Shown here: positions 33,910 through 42,663 of the stretch, piece by piece
Position numbering within the stretch: the first letter of the stretch is position 1
Layout: every line of letters starts with the position of its first letter
Assembly: GCA_029564935.1 (NCBI GenBank)
Contig: JAKQPD010000125.1
Span: 1 to 42,663, forward strand
Reading direction: 5' to 3'
Length of the DNA: 42,663 nucleotides
Source: Bacteroidota bacterium
GTDB lineage: Bacteria > Bacteroidota > Bacteroidia > Bacteroidales > VadinHA17
Notes under the pieces: generated by a model
Databases searched by the model: none
Told to the model about the DNA's origin: nothing
What the model saw: only the letters and a program-made list of their open reading frames with translations
Position numbers and translations under genes: made by a program

Positions 33910-36748
33910 TGACCGCCCTCACCGGGACAATCGTAACCGGCCCCAGCAGTCCGGATTCCATCGGAGGCCACGCCGATGCATCAAATATTCCATTCTTAGT
34001 GTTCTGCCTTAGTCTTGCAGCCATATTAATATTGTAAAATTTCTTCCATTCGATATTATTCCTGTCCATATATGCGATCCGGTTTGCCATAAGGTTGGAG
34101 ACCCTGATCTCCAGGGTATTGTTCTTTCTGATCATTTTCTTCGGGCTTGTCACAATAAAATCGGGTCCGATCAGTGATGCAATCTCTTTACCGTTCAGAA
34201 TGACCGTTGCACTTTCTGCAACTCTCCCAAGGTTGAGCTGCCATGCATCTGCCTTCCCTGACGGTCTGGCAAAGGTTATCTTATAAGCCGCGGTACCGGA
34301 GAAGTTTTTAATATCCTCACCTCCTGATTCTGTCCAGGATGCAAGTCTGCTTATCTTTTTTGATTCAGGAATAACGGGACCACCATGCAAAAAATCCAGA
34401 TCCCATGTGCCGGTTATCCCCCGGGGTATTGAAAGAGGATCATAATATAAATATGGTTTTCCTTTTACAGGATTTTTGTATGCAGAAATGATCAATGATT
34501 CACCCGGGTAAAACCTTGTATAGATTTCTGTGGTTCCGTTATCCTTAAGCCTGGATTTTGCTATTCCGGACTGGTCTGTAACAGGATTAAAAATTGCCAT
34601 ATAAGGAGTGTTTGCTGCGAGCGGAAGCCAGCCGTCGAAAGCTTTATCCCCTTTGTTAAGTACAAAATAATTGACAGCAGTTTCTGTCTCGCGTCTTGTG
34701 AACATAATCCCGTTGTCGGTCATAACTTCACGGGGGACAGATATATATTCCAGTAGTTTCTCCAGATCCTTTCCTGTAATGATCCTTCCTTTTCCAACAT
34801 CAGCCCTTTTTATATCACCGGATTCTGTTTCCCTGAAATCGAGCTTTGCTTTCATTTGTTCGAAGACATAGTTTTTCTCCTCATGATCTGCCCATCCTGA
34901 TATATTTTCCGGTATATGTCCATAAAATATCACAGAAGCGCCATCATTTACCAGTTTCAGGATCCTGCCGAAAGTTTCCAGGGGAATGTATTTACATCCG
35001 GGCAATACCAGTGTCTTATAAACATTTCCTTCAGTCTGCAACAGCCCTTCATTAACATCTGTGTTCATTATCTGCAGGTCGGAAATATAATCCCAGGCAT
35101 AGCCTCTGGCAATCATCATATCGGCGGCAGTTTTGAAGGGAGTATCCCTGAATGCAGGACTTACTGCATCGAAATGTTCAAGCATCCCTCTGCCGGGGTC
35201 TGCATAACGGTCGAAGATTGGGAAATACAGCAGGACATCATTGTCGGACCTTCCCTGTTGCATGAACGACTGGACCCGTGCTACATATTTATTAAGTGCT
35301 TTGAAATCGTTCCACAGAGGATTTGCCGGGGTAAGCTCGACGGCGGCATAGAAAAGGAATCCCGGCCATGGTTCATCCGGAGGAGAGTAGCAGGTACCAT
35401 GATAAAAAAGATGGTTGATCCCTCCGAGGAAGAAGATGTCGGCCGCTTTCTTAATATCGGAAAGTGTTGAGATGAAATGTTCATTAAGCCATGTTGCAGC
35501 TTCGCAGGATATTAATGTTTTCCCGGTTACATTTGCTGCTGAAGACGCGAATTTAAGTTTGGTCAGCTCACTGCCCTCGGTTTCGGGGATATCGCTGGCA
35601 GCATAAAGGTCGAGAATGTTACCGGGAGATCCGTGGGACTGGTTACGGGTAAGTTTAGCCTGCTTATTTGCCCAGTGAGTCCAGTGCCTGGTGAATTTAT
35701 CGAGAATAAGATCCGAAATTGTCTGACGGTAATCAGAAAGGACTCTTGCATTTTTTTCGGGATCATCCTTCTGGAAAAGAGCCGGCAGATGATCCGCCAG
35801 GTTATAACCTCTTCTGAGCCAGAACTCATTGAACAGGTCGGTCGTCCAGTCAGCCTGTCCGGAAGCATCATCGACCTCATATGAATCGTTGAAATATCCG
35901 CGGAGATATCTGAGGTCATAGTCTTTGAAAACCGTGTCGAAATGTTTAAGGAAATTATCGATAGCCCGGCCTGAGAAATGGTCGATCACATCACCCTCGC
36001 CTCCCGGGCCTGCACGTTCGGCCAGCTTACCATGCCATCCCTGGAACAATGCATAGATTGTCCAGTTTCCGGGAGGAGCAGTCCAGTCCAGGTCTCTCTC
36101 TTCATTCACCATGCCGGTCAGATTCACTATCTTACCTGAATCTGAATAAGCCATAACTGAATATAACGGTAACTTTTTATCAAATTTTATCTGATCAATA
36201 GCATACAGTTGGAGGTTCCTGTTCTTACTTATCGGATAATTAAGTGAAGAAATATCCGGTTTCTGTCCTACAGGCCTTACGATGGGCATTTGCCGGAATT
36301 CAATCTTCTCTGTAAGCTTTTCTCCTCCTCTGATTGTATAAGTTTTATAATTTATATTTCTGCATGCATCTTCCGGGCTGACCCATGGACCCCCGAACGG
36401 CCAGCCTGAAGCATTGGCAAGGTCCGTTCCCATATCAAGACGTTCAGCTTCTTTCAGTACATGTGTGAACATCTCCATCCATTTGGGAGAGAGATAATCT
36501 ATGAACTTGTCTTCCTGACCTTTCACGCCATAAATACATGTAACCTCCATTCCACCCAGTCCGGCTGCCTTGTATGTCTCAAGGTTAGTTGTAATATCGG
36601 CCTTATTTACAATGCTTCCGGGCCACCACCAGCGAGACCAGGGTTTGTTTTCCCGGGTGATCTCCGGCCAGGATAAATGGGTTTTCTGAGGGAAAGCTGC
36701 AATACTTTGCAGGAATAACAAATATGTAATTAGAATCTTTTTTATCAT
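33905..36748 (-). CDS. GH106 alpha-L-rhamnosidase-type enzyme
   Basis: About 947 residues from the ATG at 36748, where a signal peptide starts (MIKKILITYLLFLQSIAAF); the frame is open 13 codons further upstream. The GH106 signature is strong: KPWSRWWWPGSIVNKADI, LETYKAAGLGGMEVTCIYGVKG, DLANASGWPFGGPWVSPEDA, and YFNDSYEVDDA with a candidate acidic catalytic residue. It then runs through ETEGSELTKLKFASSAANVTGK and CEAATWLNEHF, to a C-terminal jelly-roll sugar-binding domain (WQLNLGRVAESATVILNGKEI). These enzymes remove alpha-L-rhamnose from pectic rhamnogalacturonans or similar glycans in the periplasm. It lies next to a SusCD operon on the same strand. The sequence is complete, with the 7-bp array at its stop. 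Confidence 0.85.
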   Translation of the reverse strand: MIKKILITYLLFLQSIAAFPQKTHLSWPEITRENKPWSRWWWPGSIVNKADITTNLETYKAAGLGGMEVTCIYGVKGQEDKFIDYLSPKWMEMFTHVLKEAERLDMGTDLANASGWPFGGPWVSPEDACRNINYKTYTIRGGEKLTEKIEFRQMPIVRPVGQKPDISSLNYPISKNRNLQLYAIDQIKFDKKLPLYSVMAYSDSGKIVNLTGMVNEERDLDWTAPPGNWTIYALFQGWHGKLAERAGPGGEGDVIDHFSGRAIDNFLKHFDTVFKDYDLRYLRGYFNDSYEVDDASGQADWTTDLFNEFWLRRGYNLADHLPALFQKDDPEKNARVLSDYRQTISDLILDKFTRHWTHWANKQAKLTRNQSHGSPGNILDLYAASDIPETEGSELTKLKFASSAANVTGKTLISCEAATWLNEHFISTLSDIKKAADIFFLGGINHLFYHGTCYSPPDEPWPGFLFYAAVELTPANPLWNDFKALNKYVARVQSFMQQGRSDNDVLLYFPIFDRYADPGRGMLEHFDAVSPAFRDTPFKTAADMMIARGYAWDYISDLQIMNTDVNEGLLQTEGNVYKTLVLPGCKYIPLETFGRILKLVNDGASVIFYGHIPENISGWADHEEKNYVFEQMKAKLDFRETESGDIKRADVGKGRIITGKDLEKLLEYISVPREVMTDNGIMFTRRETETAVNYFVLNKGDKAFDGWLPLAANTPYMAIFNPVTDQSGIAKSRLKDNGTTEIYTRFYPGESLIISAYKNPVKGKPYLYYDPLSIPRGITGTWDLDFLHGGPVIPESKKISRLASWTESGGEDIKNFSGTAAYKITFARPSGKADAWQLNLGRVAESATVILNGKEIASLIGPDFIVTSPKKMIRKNNTLEIRVSNLMANRIAYMDRNNIEWKKFYNINMAARLRQNTKNGIFDASAWPPMESGLLGPVTIVPVRAVR

Positions 36749-36853
36749 AATGTATTGACTATAAAGACTTTGTTTTAATAAAACCAATCACTTCCTCACC
36801 GTACTGTTTTATCCCCCAACCCCTAAGCCGTCACCCTAGGGAGTTTTTGGGAC

Positions 36854-36899
36854 AAAAGTTCCCCCTCCTTAAAAAAAGGAGGGGAAACTTTTACTCCCA
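36854..36899. repeat. Hairpin repeat, copy 2
   Basis: AAAAGTTCCCCCTCCTT (36854-36870), a 5-A loop, and AAGGAGGGGAAACTTTT (36876-36892): a 17-bp stem with one mismatch. Positions 36862-36899 match copy 1 at 24405-24442 almost exactly. Confidence 0.7.
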
Positions 36900-36911
36900 A
36901 CAGCCCGTCTA

Positions 36912-36962
36912 ATGACAACATTTTGTAAATTACACATTATTTGATAGTTGAAATGTTGTCAT
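36912..36962. repeat. 12-bp perfect inverted repeat with 27-base loop
   Basis: ATGACAACATTT (36912-36923) and AAATGTTGTCAT (36951-36962). If the -7 box at 36975-36982 is used, this hairpin would sit at the very start of the GH106 leader RNA. Confidence 0.6.
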
Positions 36963-36974
36963 AACACCTGTGTG

Positions 36975-36982
36975 CAAAAATA
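36975..36982 (-). promoter_or_regulatory. Possible -7 box upstream of the GH106 gene
   Basis: On the minus strand TATTTTTG, an exact TAnnTTTG, but without a good -33 element. About 227 bases from the GH106 ATG at 36748. Confidence 0.3.
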
Positions 36983-37232
36983 TTTGTATTGGGACTTAGG
37001 TTGACGGCTATGTCCTTTTGAGGGGAAGTGGGGTAATTCTTACTGAGAGGTGATGCAGGAGGTCATTTATCTACCGGAGACCGTGGACTTATATATTTCA
37101 TTGAAGTTCAGTAGATTCATTGTTGTTGTTTTTAAGAAATCAAAGATAAAAAAAGAAACCTTATATTAGATATAATAGCGGATATTCATTTTATCTTTTC
37201 ACAACAAGTATAACTAAAAAATCGATTTTAAG

Positions 37233-37268
37233 TTTAAAGAGACTGCCCCTGAAGACAGCCTCTTTAAA
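37233..37268 (-). terminator. Terminator of the SusC/SusD operon
   Basis: TTTAAAGAG and CTCTTTAAA form a perfect 9-bp outer stem. CTG/CAG forms an inner stem after one mismatch, with a 10-base loop. It lies 26 bases past the stop of the last operon gene. The T-run is short, as is common in this group. Confidence 0.6.
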
Positions 37269-37293
37269 AACTATTTGTGAAAAAGAAAGTACA

Positions 37294-37743
37294 TTATGGT
37301 GCTGCTTTAAGCACAATTGATATTATACCTGAATCTGTTGCTCCGGAAAATACAACGGTTATAGCATCACCAACATTTAACAAATGTGCTTCCGTTTTGG
37401 TATAAGTTACTGATGTTTTAAGATCATCCCCAACCGTAATACTTTTTTCGCTACCGGCTACCGGCAGAAGTTGTTTGGCACCAGTTGGATTCCAACTGGG
37501 TACCTGCTGTTGTAGAACAGTAGCCTTCATAACATCTCCGGATTTTGCATTTGGAAAATAGCAGTCAATTGTAAATGAAGCATCAGCAGTTGTAACTCCA
37601 GTAGAAGTTATTTTCGATATTTTGGTAATATAAACATTACCGTTCGCATCATAAGGGATGTCGTAATAAGGTTGTTCCGTACAACCTGTCATTATCGCTA
37701 TTGCGGCGATGAATGAAAGTGTTATAATAATTTTTGCTTTCAT
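37294..37743 (-). CDS. Small lipoprotein at the end of the SusCD operon
   Basis: 149 residues with a lipoprotein signal (IAIMTGC, Cys21). The mature part is all-beta and Thr/Ser-rich: ITKISKITSTGVTTADASFTIDCYF, LLNVGDAITVVFSGA. The position, 35 bases after SusD and before the operon terminator, is that of SusE/SusF-like surface glycan-binding lipoproteins, but the sequence is far shorter than those. It could be a one-domain glycan-binding or stabilising protein. Not recognised as a named family. Confidence 0.7.
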   Translation of the reverse strand: MKAKIIITLSFIAAIAIMTGCTEQPYYDIPYDANGNVYITKISKITSTGVTTADASFTIDCYFPNAKSGDVMKATVLQQQVPSWNPTGAKQLLPVAGSEKSITVGDDLKTSVTYTKTEAHLLNVGDAITVVFSGATDSGIISIVLKAAP

Positions 37744-37778
37744 ATTTTTTTTAATTAAATAATTTAAAAATGCAACAC

Positions 37779-39407
37779 TTAATTTTGTTTAGTTTGTATA
37801 GGCAAATACCCACTATTCTGTGTCGCTAACCCGTTTCTGGCAATTTCATTACTAGGAATAGGTGATAATAAATGCATTGGAGCAAAAGCAAAGTTGAAAA
37901 TTGCAGGCTGATGACCAATGAAATTCTGAATAGATGAAATTTCGCCATTGCCATATACAACGCATTTTCTTGTGCGACGTTGATCCCAGAGCATTTTATT
38001 TTCGAATATCAGCTCATATGCTCTTTCAGCTAAGATTTCTTTCAGACCAACTTGACTTGCTGTGTAAGTAGGAAGTAATGCCCTTTGCCTGATTTCGTTA
38101 ATTCCTTTTACGATGTCGTTGTCAGATACCGGCTGGCCTAATTGTTTTAACGCCCAGTTTACTTCAGTAAGATTCAACAGTATTTCTCCATAACGGTAAT
38201 GTGTCCAGTTCAGACCGGAACCATCTGGACTTTTAACAGCCGCAGTAACGTATTGCTTATAGAGAAATGGAACATCAAAACGAACAGTATCTTTTACATT
38301 GGAATATTTAGTATCCCATGTGAAGAAAAACTGACGTTCCTTTTTCCGCAAGTCATTATCAGAATATGAATTGTAATATCCTACCCATGGAGTAAATGTA
38401 CCGTTTTCTTCTTTTGGGGAAATCGCACTTAGCAAAGGAAGAGATGGTTGTAAAACACCATTACCCCTGAGTGTCGAATTATATTGCACCTGAAATATTG
38501 CTTCCCCCTTATTGTTCATAGCCGGATCGTGCAAATTATCATAGGTCCCCAATGTATATACACTATTATACAACGCGTTAAGTTGTGTTTGTGCTTTTTT
38601 TAAGAAGTCAAGACCACTTGCAACCGGATAGGTCTGCGCTGCCCAGGCTGCTGTACCGCACCAGTCTTTATCCGGACTGCTGGCTACTTCCTGATAAGGA
38701 TAACCGGCAACGGTCATATATACATCTGCCAGTATTGCCCGGGCTACATCCTGTGTTACGCGACCAATCGTGGATCTGCCTGCCGGAAGATTGGCAACTG
38801 CGAATTCAAGGTCCGGAATAATTACTTCATCATAAATTGTTTTCAGACTGGTACGAGGCAACTCTGTTGCCCACACATCTGTTATTGGTTCTGTTACTAG
38901 AACAGCATCACCCCAGTAGCGAACAATACAAAAATAATAGAATGCCCTTAAGGTACGTACTTCTCCCAAAGCTTTATTAAGGTCTGTCTCACTCATCTTA
39001 ATCAAAGGAAGTTGTTGGATAGAGAGGTTACAGTCTTGTACACCTGAATACCAATAATACCAGGGATTATTGTAATCGTCGAGTAAACTGCCTGTTACCT
39101 GATTGGTCGCAAATTTATTGAACAGAACGTGCGGCTCATCTGTGTATGCACCGCCAGTTGGGTACTCAATTGTAGATGGAATATTATTTCCCCAGTCTCC
39201 TGCTCCACTGGTCCAGTCCTGCAAACGTCGGTAAGGTCCAATTGTAAAAGCTTCTTTATATTCTAAACTGGTTAGATCTGCTGCAGTAGTAAGTTGATCT
39301 GTAGGAACTTCTTTCAGAAAGTCCTCGCAACCACTAAGCGCCATCAGGAATATCACCAAAAGCATAGTGAATCTTAATGCTATGTTGTTTTTTAATATGT
39401 ATTTCAT
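37779..39407 (-). CDS. SusD/RagB-family glycan-binding lipoprotein
   Basis: 542 residues. The lipoprotein signal ends MALSGC (Cys27), followed by EDFLKEVPTDQLT, the standard SusD N-terminus. LGEVRTLRAFYYFCIVRYWGDAVLVTEPI and RVTQDVARAILADVYMTVAGYPY are the TPR-like helices. The C-terminus has INEIRQRALLP, ILAERAYELIFENKMLWDQRRT and LLSPIPSNEIARN, the most conserved block of the family. It sits on the cell surface as the lid of the SusC transporter and binds the target oligosaccharide. The gene is 18 bases downstream of SusC on the same strand. Complete. Confidence 0.93.
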   Translation of the reverse strand: MKYILKNNIALRFTMLLVIFLMALSGCEDFLKEVPTDQLTTAADLTSLEYKEAFTIGPYRRLQDWTSGAGDWGNNIPSTIEYPTGGAYTDEPHVLFNKFATNQVTGSLLDDYNNPWYYWYSGVQDCNLSIQQLPLIKMSETDLNKALGEVRTLRAFYYFCIVRYWGDAVLVTEPITDVWATELPRTSLKTIYDEVIIPDLEFAVANLPAGRSTIGRVTQDVARAILADVYMTVAGYPYQEVASSPDKDWCGTAAWAAQTYPVASGLDFLKKAQTQLNALYNSVYTLGTYDNLHDPAMNNKGEAIFQVQYNSTLRGNGVLQPSLPLLSAISPKEENGTFTPWVGYYNSYSDNDLRKKERQFFFTWDTKYSNVKDTVRFDVPFLYKQYVTAAVKSPDGSGLNWTHYRYGEILLNLTEVNWALKQLGQPVSDNDIVKGINEIRQRALLPTYTASQVGLKEILAERAYELIFENKMLWDQRRTRKCVVYGNGEISSIQNFIGHQPAIFNFAFAPMHLLSPIPSNEIARNGLATQNSGYLPIQTKQN

Positions 39408-39425
39408 AATATAAAAATTTTAAAA

Positions 39426-42400
39426 TTAGAAACTGACATTAACGCCCAAGCTGAAGGTTGTAGGAACCGGATGCTGATATTTATCAATATTTGGTACCCT
39501 TTCATTAATTTTCTGTATAGCACTACCTTCAGGATCATAACCTGGAAGTTCAACTGCGGTCAACAAAAAGAAATTATCTGCAGTGGCATAAACTCTCAAT
39601 CTGTCAATACCACCAAGGTTTCCATGGATAGTATAACCTAGTGAAGCCGTCTGCCCCCTGATGTATGCAGCGTTCCAAATCATATGGGTGTCAGGGTATG
39701 AGTCGTAGCGTGCACCGGCATTACCGGCACGAACCTGAGCAATCATTGTTTCCTGATGATCAGGACGCCATCCATCCAAAACTGTATTCATCATACCATT
39801 TACAAACTGGCGGTCTTCTGCAGACTCATGCACAATAGCTTTGTCAACTCCGCCTACAAACATAATGTTAATACTTGCATCAAAGTTTCTATAAGTAAAT
39901 GTGTTGTTTAAGCCACCATAGAATTTCGGATATGCGCGACCAATAACATCGCCGTCAGTCAGCAGCTCAATTTTTCCATCATTGTTCACATCTTCAAATT
40001 TCAAATCTCCCGGTACTCTGCCATAACGCGCTGCTTCCACTGCTTCCATAGTGCCCCAGGTTCCCATGCGGTTCAATCCAAAGAATGTTCCGATTGGTTC
40101 TCCAACTCTATAAACGCTGGTTCCGTTACCTGCTCCGGTATCCGTGTAAATGTCGGCACCAGTAGGGCCGAGTTCCATAATCTCATTTTTATTGGCTGCT
40201 ATTGTAAAGAGAGTTTCCCATGAAAAGTTTTTCTTTTGGAAATTGACCGTGTTCAATGAGAACTCGATACCGGTGTTTTTAACCGAACCATAGTTTACGT
40301 AAGCACTACCTGTTGTAGTTGATTGAGGTAATGGAAGATTAAACAACATGTCCGTCGTCAGTTTATCATACACATCCACAGTTAAGTTGATCCTGTCTTT
40401 TATCAGGCCAAGATCGAGACCAATATCGTACTGTGTTGTTGTTTCCCATTTCAGGTTATCGTTACCTGTAGAGCCTGGATAAAGGCCTGCATTGTAGCCA
40501 TTTGCCAATAAAACATTGGCGTTACTAATATACGTTTGTGTTATAAAATTACCAACTTCCTGGTTACCGGTTTGTCCGAAACTTAAACGCAGTTTAAGGT
40601 TAGATATTGTTTCGCTGTCGGCCAGAAAACCCTCTTGAGAGATTCTCCATGCAACACCAACCGATGGAAAGAAACCATATTTAGAGTTGGACCCGAATTT
40701 TGATGAACCGTCAATACGCCCGGTTGCTGTTAACATATATTTGCCCATGTAGCTATAAGTAGCACGGGCAAAATAAGAGTTTAACGCACCCCTGGTATTG
40801 CTGGAGCCTACTACAGGTGGATTGCTACCCGCACCTAAATTGTTCCATTGGTAAAAAGTTGAAGGGAATTTGGATGCTGATGACCTTAAATAGTCATATT
40901 TATTTTCAGACCATGAAAGCCCAACCAAACCGGTTATTTGATGGTCACCTATTGTTTTCGAATAGTTGAAGTAGTTTTCGGATTGCCAATATTGCCATAA
41001 CCAATGATAACCATCTGCATTTGAATTACGTCTGCCCTGGTAATCTCCACTAAACCATCTACTCGTTTGATTCCTGTTATCAACAGAGAGGTTTGTTCTA
41101 AAAGTCAGGTCCGGTGTAATTTGTGCAGTTAGTTCAAATGCTCCGGTAAATTCGTCTTGTTGGTAATAGCCTTCGTCTTGATTCAGCATAAAAGTTGAAC
41201 CTGGCCGGTTCTCACCAACATTAAAGTCCCTGGCAGTAGGCCATGTTCCTGCACGAGTTCCATATATTGCAGGATCATTAGGATACCGATATGCCGGCAA
41301 AATAGCAAAATATTCCGAGGTATTTCTCATCAAATCACTACTCATTCGGTCTCTTTTACTTTTTGCATATGCTATGTTGGCACTCATTTTGAGCCATTTA
41401 GTAATTTCATTGTCCATGGTCACTCTGGCATTCAACCGGTCGTTGTACGATTCTTTCAAAAGCGATTGCGTGTTGTCACTACCTACAGTTAAAGAGTATT
41501 TTCCTTTTTCCGTTCCGCCGCTCAATTGAATATGTTGTTTATTTGATATAGCGTTTCTGAAAACTTCATCTTCCAACAACGTGTTAAATCTTGGTTTATA
41601 ATATTTTCCATCGTTACCTATAAAATTAAGACCAGGTAAATACGAGTCTTTTGCTACCTCTTCAAACAAATATGGCATATCATTCCATGATAATCCTGCT
41701 GCATTTGGGCCACGAAAATCCTTTGTTGATACCAGGTTTCCATACTTAGGTGTATTGTTAAATGCCTGTTCATAAAGGTACATAAACTGGTCGGCATTTA
41801 CTGCGTCGTTTCTTCTTGTCTTGATACCAACTGAGACTGAACCATCGTAGTCGACTCTTACTTCGCCTGCGACCCCACGCTTGGTAGTTATCATGATGAC
41901 CCCGTTTGCTCCACGTGCACCATAAATAGCTGTTGATGATGCATCTTTTAAAATGTCGATAGATGCAATATCTGCTGGATCGAGGTTTTCCAGGGCATTG
42001 AGCACACCAACAATTCCATCCACTACAAACAGAGGATCAGCACTGGTATTAATGGAGTTTGTACCCCTGATTCGAATTTGAGGCCTGCCGCCCGGATCAC
42101 CGGCAGCTTGCCTGATTACCTGAACACCTGCGACTTTGGCCTGTAGTGCTTGTCCAACGTTTGTAACTGGCCTGTCAACCAGTTTTTCAGGTGTTACACT
42201 CGATATGGAACCGGTAAGGTCACTTTTTTTCATTGTACCATAACCAACAACTATAACCTCATTAAGACCAAATGCCGACTCAGCCATAGTTACGTCGATC
42301 TGGGTTAATGTACCAATAGTGATTTCTTGTGGTTCCATCCCGATAAATGAGAATGTCAGACTTTTTGATCCCTGAGGAACTTCAATGCTGTATTTCCCGG

Positions 42401-42663
42401 CACTATCGGTAATCGTTCCCACAGTTGTTCCGGTAACAACAACGTTTACACCTGGTAAAGTTTCACCAGTAGAAGCATTTGTGACAGTTCCGGATACTTT
42501 GATTTGCTGCTGATCAACAACTGATCCGGAAAGATCATTACCGGAAGAGTTCTCTGCACTAAGTGAAAAGGTGGGAAGCACCAATCCACAAAACAGAAGA
42601 ATAGTCACAATTTTCACAGTTCGAAGTAACTTGTGAAAATTCACATCTGGCCTTCTGGGCCAA
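39426..42663 (-). CDS. SusC/RagA-family TonB-dependent glycan transporter, 5' end at window edge
   Basis: At least 1,072 residues. It contains a signal/membrane segment (VKIVTILLFCGLVLPTF), a CarboxypepD_reg-like domain (VSGTVTNASTGETLPGVNV), the SusC/RagA linker NEVIVVGYGTMKKSDLTGSI, the plug (IRIRGTNSINTSADPLFVVDGI, DIASIDILKDASSTAIYGARGANGVI), and a long barrel ending FSLGVNVSF. It moves oligosaccharides through the outer membrane with SusD as lid. The first possible start inside the window is a GTG at 42644. The frame stays open upstream to the last base, reading WPRRPDV just before. Since many SusC proteins carry such a basic N-terminal extension, the true start probably lies outside the window. 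The upstream regulator is not visible. Confidence 0.92.
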   Translation of the reverse strand, partial: WPRRPDVNFHKLLRTVKIVTILLFCGLVLPTFSLSAENSSGNDLSGSVVDQQQIKVSGTVTNASTGETLPGVNVVVTGTTVGTITDSAGKYSIEVPQGSKSLTFSFIGMEPQEITIGTLTQIDVTMAESAFGLNEVIVVGYGTMKKSDLTGSISSVTPEKLVDRPVTNVGQALQAKVAGVQVIRQAAGDPGGRPQIRIRGTNSINTSADPLFVVDGIVGVLNALENLDPADIASIDILKDASSTAIYGARGANGVIMITTKRGVAGEVRVDYDGSVSVGIKTRRNDAVNADQFMYLYEQAFNNTPKYGNLVSTKDFRGPNAAGLSWNDMPYLFEEVAKDSYLPGLNFIGNDGKYYKPRFNTLLEDEVFRNAISNKQHIQLSGGTEKGKYSLTVGSDNTQSLLKESYNDRLNARVTMDNEITKWLKMSANIAYAKSKRDRMSSDLMRNTSEYFAILPAYRYPNDPAIYGTRAGTWPTARDFNVGENRPGSTFMLNQDEGYYQQDEFTGAFELTAQITPDLTFRTNLSVDNRNQTSRWFSGDYQGRRNSNADGYHWLWQYWQSENYFNYSKTIGDHQITGLVGLSWSENKYDYLRSSASKFPSTFYQWNNLGAGSNPPVVGSSNTRGALNSYFARATYSYMGKYMLTATGRIDGSSKFGSNSKYGFFPSVGVAWRISQEGFLADSETISNLKLRLSFGQTGNQEVGNFITQTYISNANVLLANGYNAGLYPGSTGNDNLKWETTTQYDIGLDLGLIKDRINLTVDVYDKLTTDMLFNLPLPQSTTTGSAYVNYGSVKNTGIEFSLNTVNFQKKNFSWETLFTIAANKNEIMELGPTGADIYTDTGAGNGTSVYRVGEPIGTFFGLNRMGTWGTMEAVEAARYGRVPGDLKFEDVNNDGKIELLTDGDVIGRAYPKFYGGLNNTFTYRNFDASINIMFVGGVDKAIVHESAEDRQFVNGMMNTVLDGWRPDHQETMIAQVRAGNAGARYDSYPDTHMIWNAAYIRGQTASLGYTIHGNLGGIDRLRVYATADNFFLLTAVELPGYDPEGSAIQKINERVPNIDKYQHPVPTTFSLGVNVSF

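Larger units (their letters stand above)
36749..37293. other. Intergenic region between GH106 and the SusCD operon
   Basis: 545 bases. It holds copy 2 of the CCCCTCCTT hairpin repeat (36854-36899), a 12-bp inverted repeat (36912-36962), a possible minus-strand -7 box (36975-36982) and the terminator of the SusCD operon (37233-37268). No gene recognised. Confidence 0.6.

Noticed and set aside
33687-34037. Plus-strand open frame encoding repeated TPHTSHL-like peptides
   Set aside because: It is the translation of the 7-bp tandem repeat running into the antisense of the GH106 gene; there is no start context and no family resemblance.
34916-35470. Plus-strand open frame of 184 codons within GH106
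   Set aside because: Lies fully antisense to a strongly supported GH106 coding region; no recognisable features.

Overview
The window looks like a chromosomal stretch from a member of the Bacteroidota, probably an environmental polysaccharide degrader of the Bacteroidales/Marinilabiliales type. The evidence is a SusC/SusD pair, many short-lipobox lipoproteins, two GH106-like proteins, a DUF1080 protein, moderate A+T content, few Shine-Dalgarno sites, and several copies of the Bacteroidota promoter form TTTG-N19/20-TAnnTTTG. No rRNA, tRNA, transposase, integrase or CRISPR array was found.

Layout. 1-3.2 kb: a FadL/OmpP1-type outer-membrane protein (minus), a small lipoprotein and a solo HigA-like antitoxin, then two strong dyads. 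3.4-14.8 kb: a defence island. Its core is the DUF499 ATPase / DUF3780 / DUF1156 DNA methylase / PLD-SNF2 helicase cassette. Three of the four genes are broken by nonsense codons, frameshifts or apparent internal deletions; only DUF3780 is intact. Between methylase and helicase sits an intact Abi_2/AbiF-type HEPN protein. It is preceded by a complete promoter, a short GC-rich hairpin and a T-run, a good candidate for a ~50-nt non-coding RNA paired with the toxin. An intact OLD-family ATPase/TOPRIM nuclease lies convergent at the right border.

15-30 kb: carbohydrate and accessory genes. These are a broken GH127 (DUF1680) arabinofuranosidase-like gene, a GH106-like lipoprotein with a URO-D/methyltransferase-like gene, a TonB receptor translationally coupled to a small lipocalin-like lipoprotein, and a DUF1080 protein. 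A plus-strand operon follows: a GATase-like secreted protein, a C-terminally truncated GH105, and a class C beta-lactamase-like hydrolase. Next come a 12-bp tandem repeat, a remnant of a cysteine-cluster protein, a leucine-rich lipoprotein, and a CPBP membrane protease. 31-42.7 kb: a phosphoglycerate dehydrogenase, a GH5 enzyme, a second GH106 rhamnosidase, and a SusC/SusD/lipoprotein operon ending in a clear hairpin terminator.

GH106, GH105, GH127 and SusCD together suggest use of a rhamnose- and uronate-containing plant or algal polysaccharide, though two of the enzymes are broken. Intergenic spaces between the sugar genes hold palindromic and tandem repeats. Loss of internal gene segments recurs (DUF1156, helicase, GH127), so the region appears to be decaying, unless some lesions are assembly errors. 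All family assignments come from reading motifs, not from database searches.
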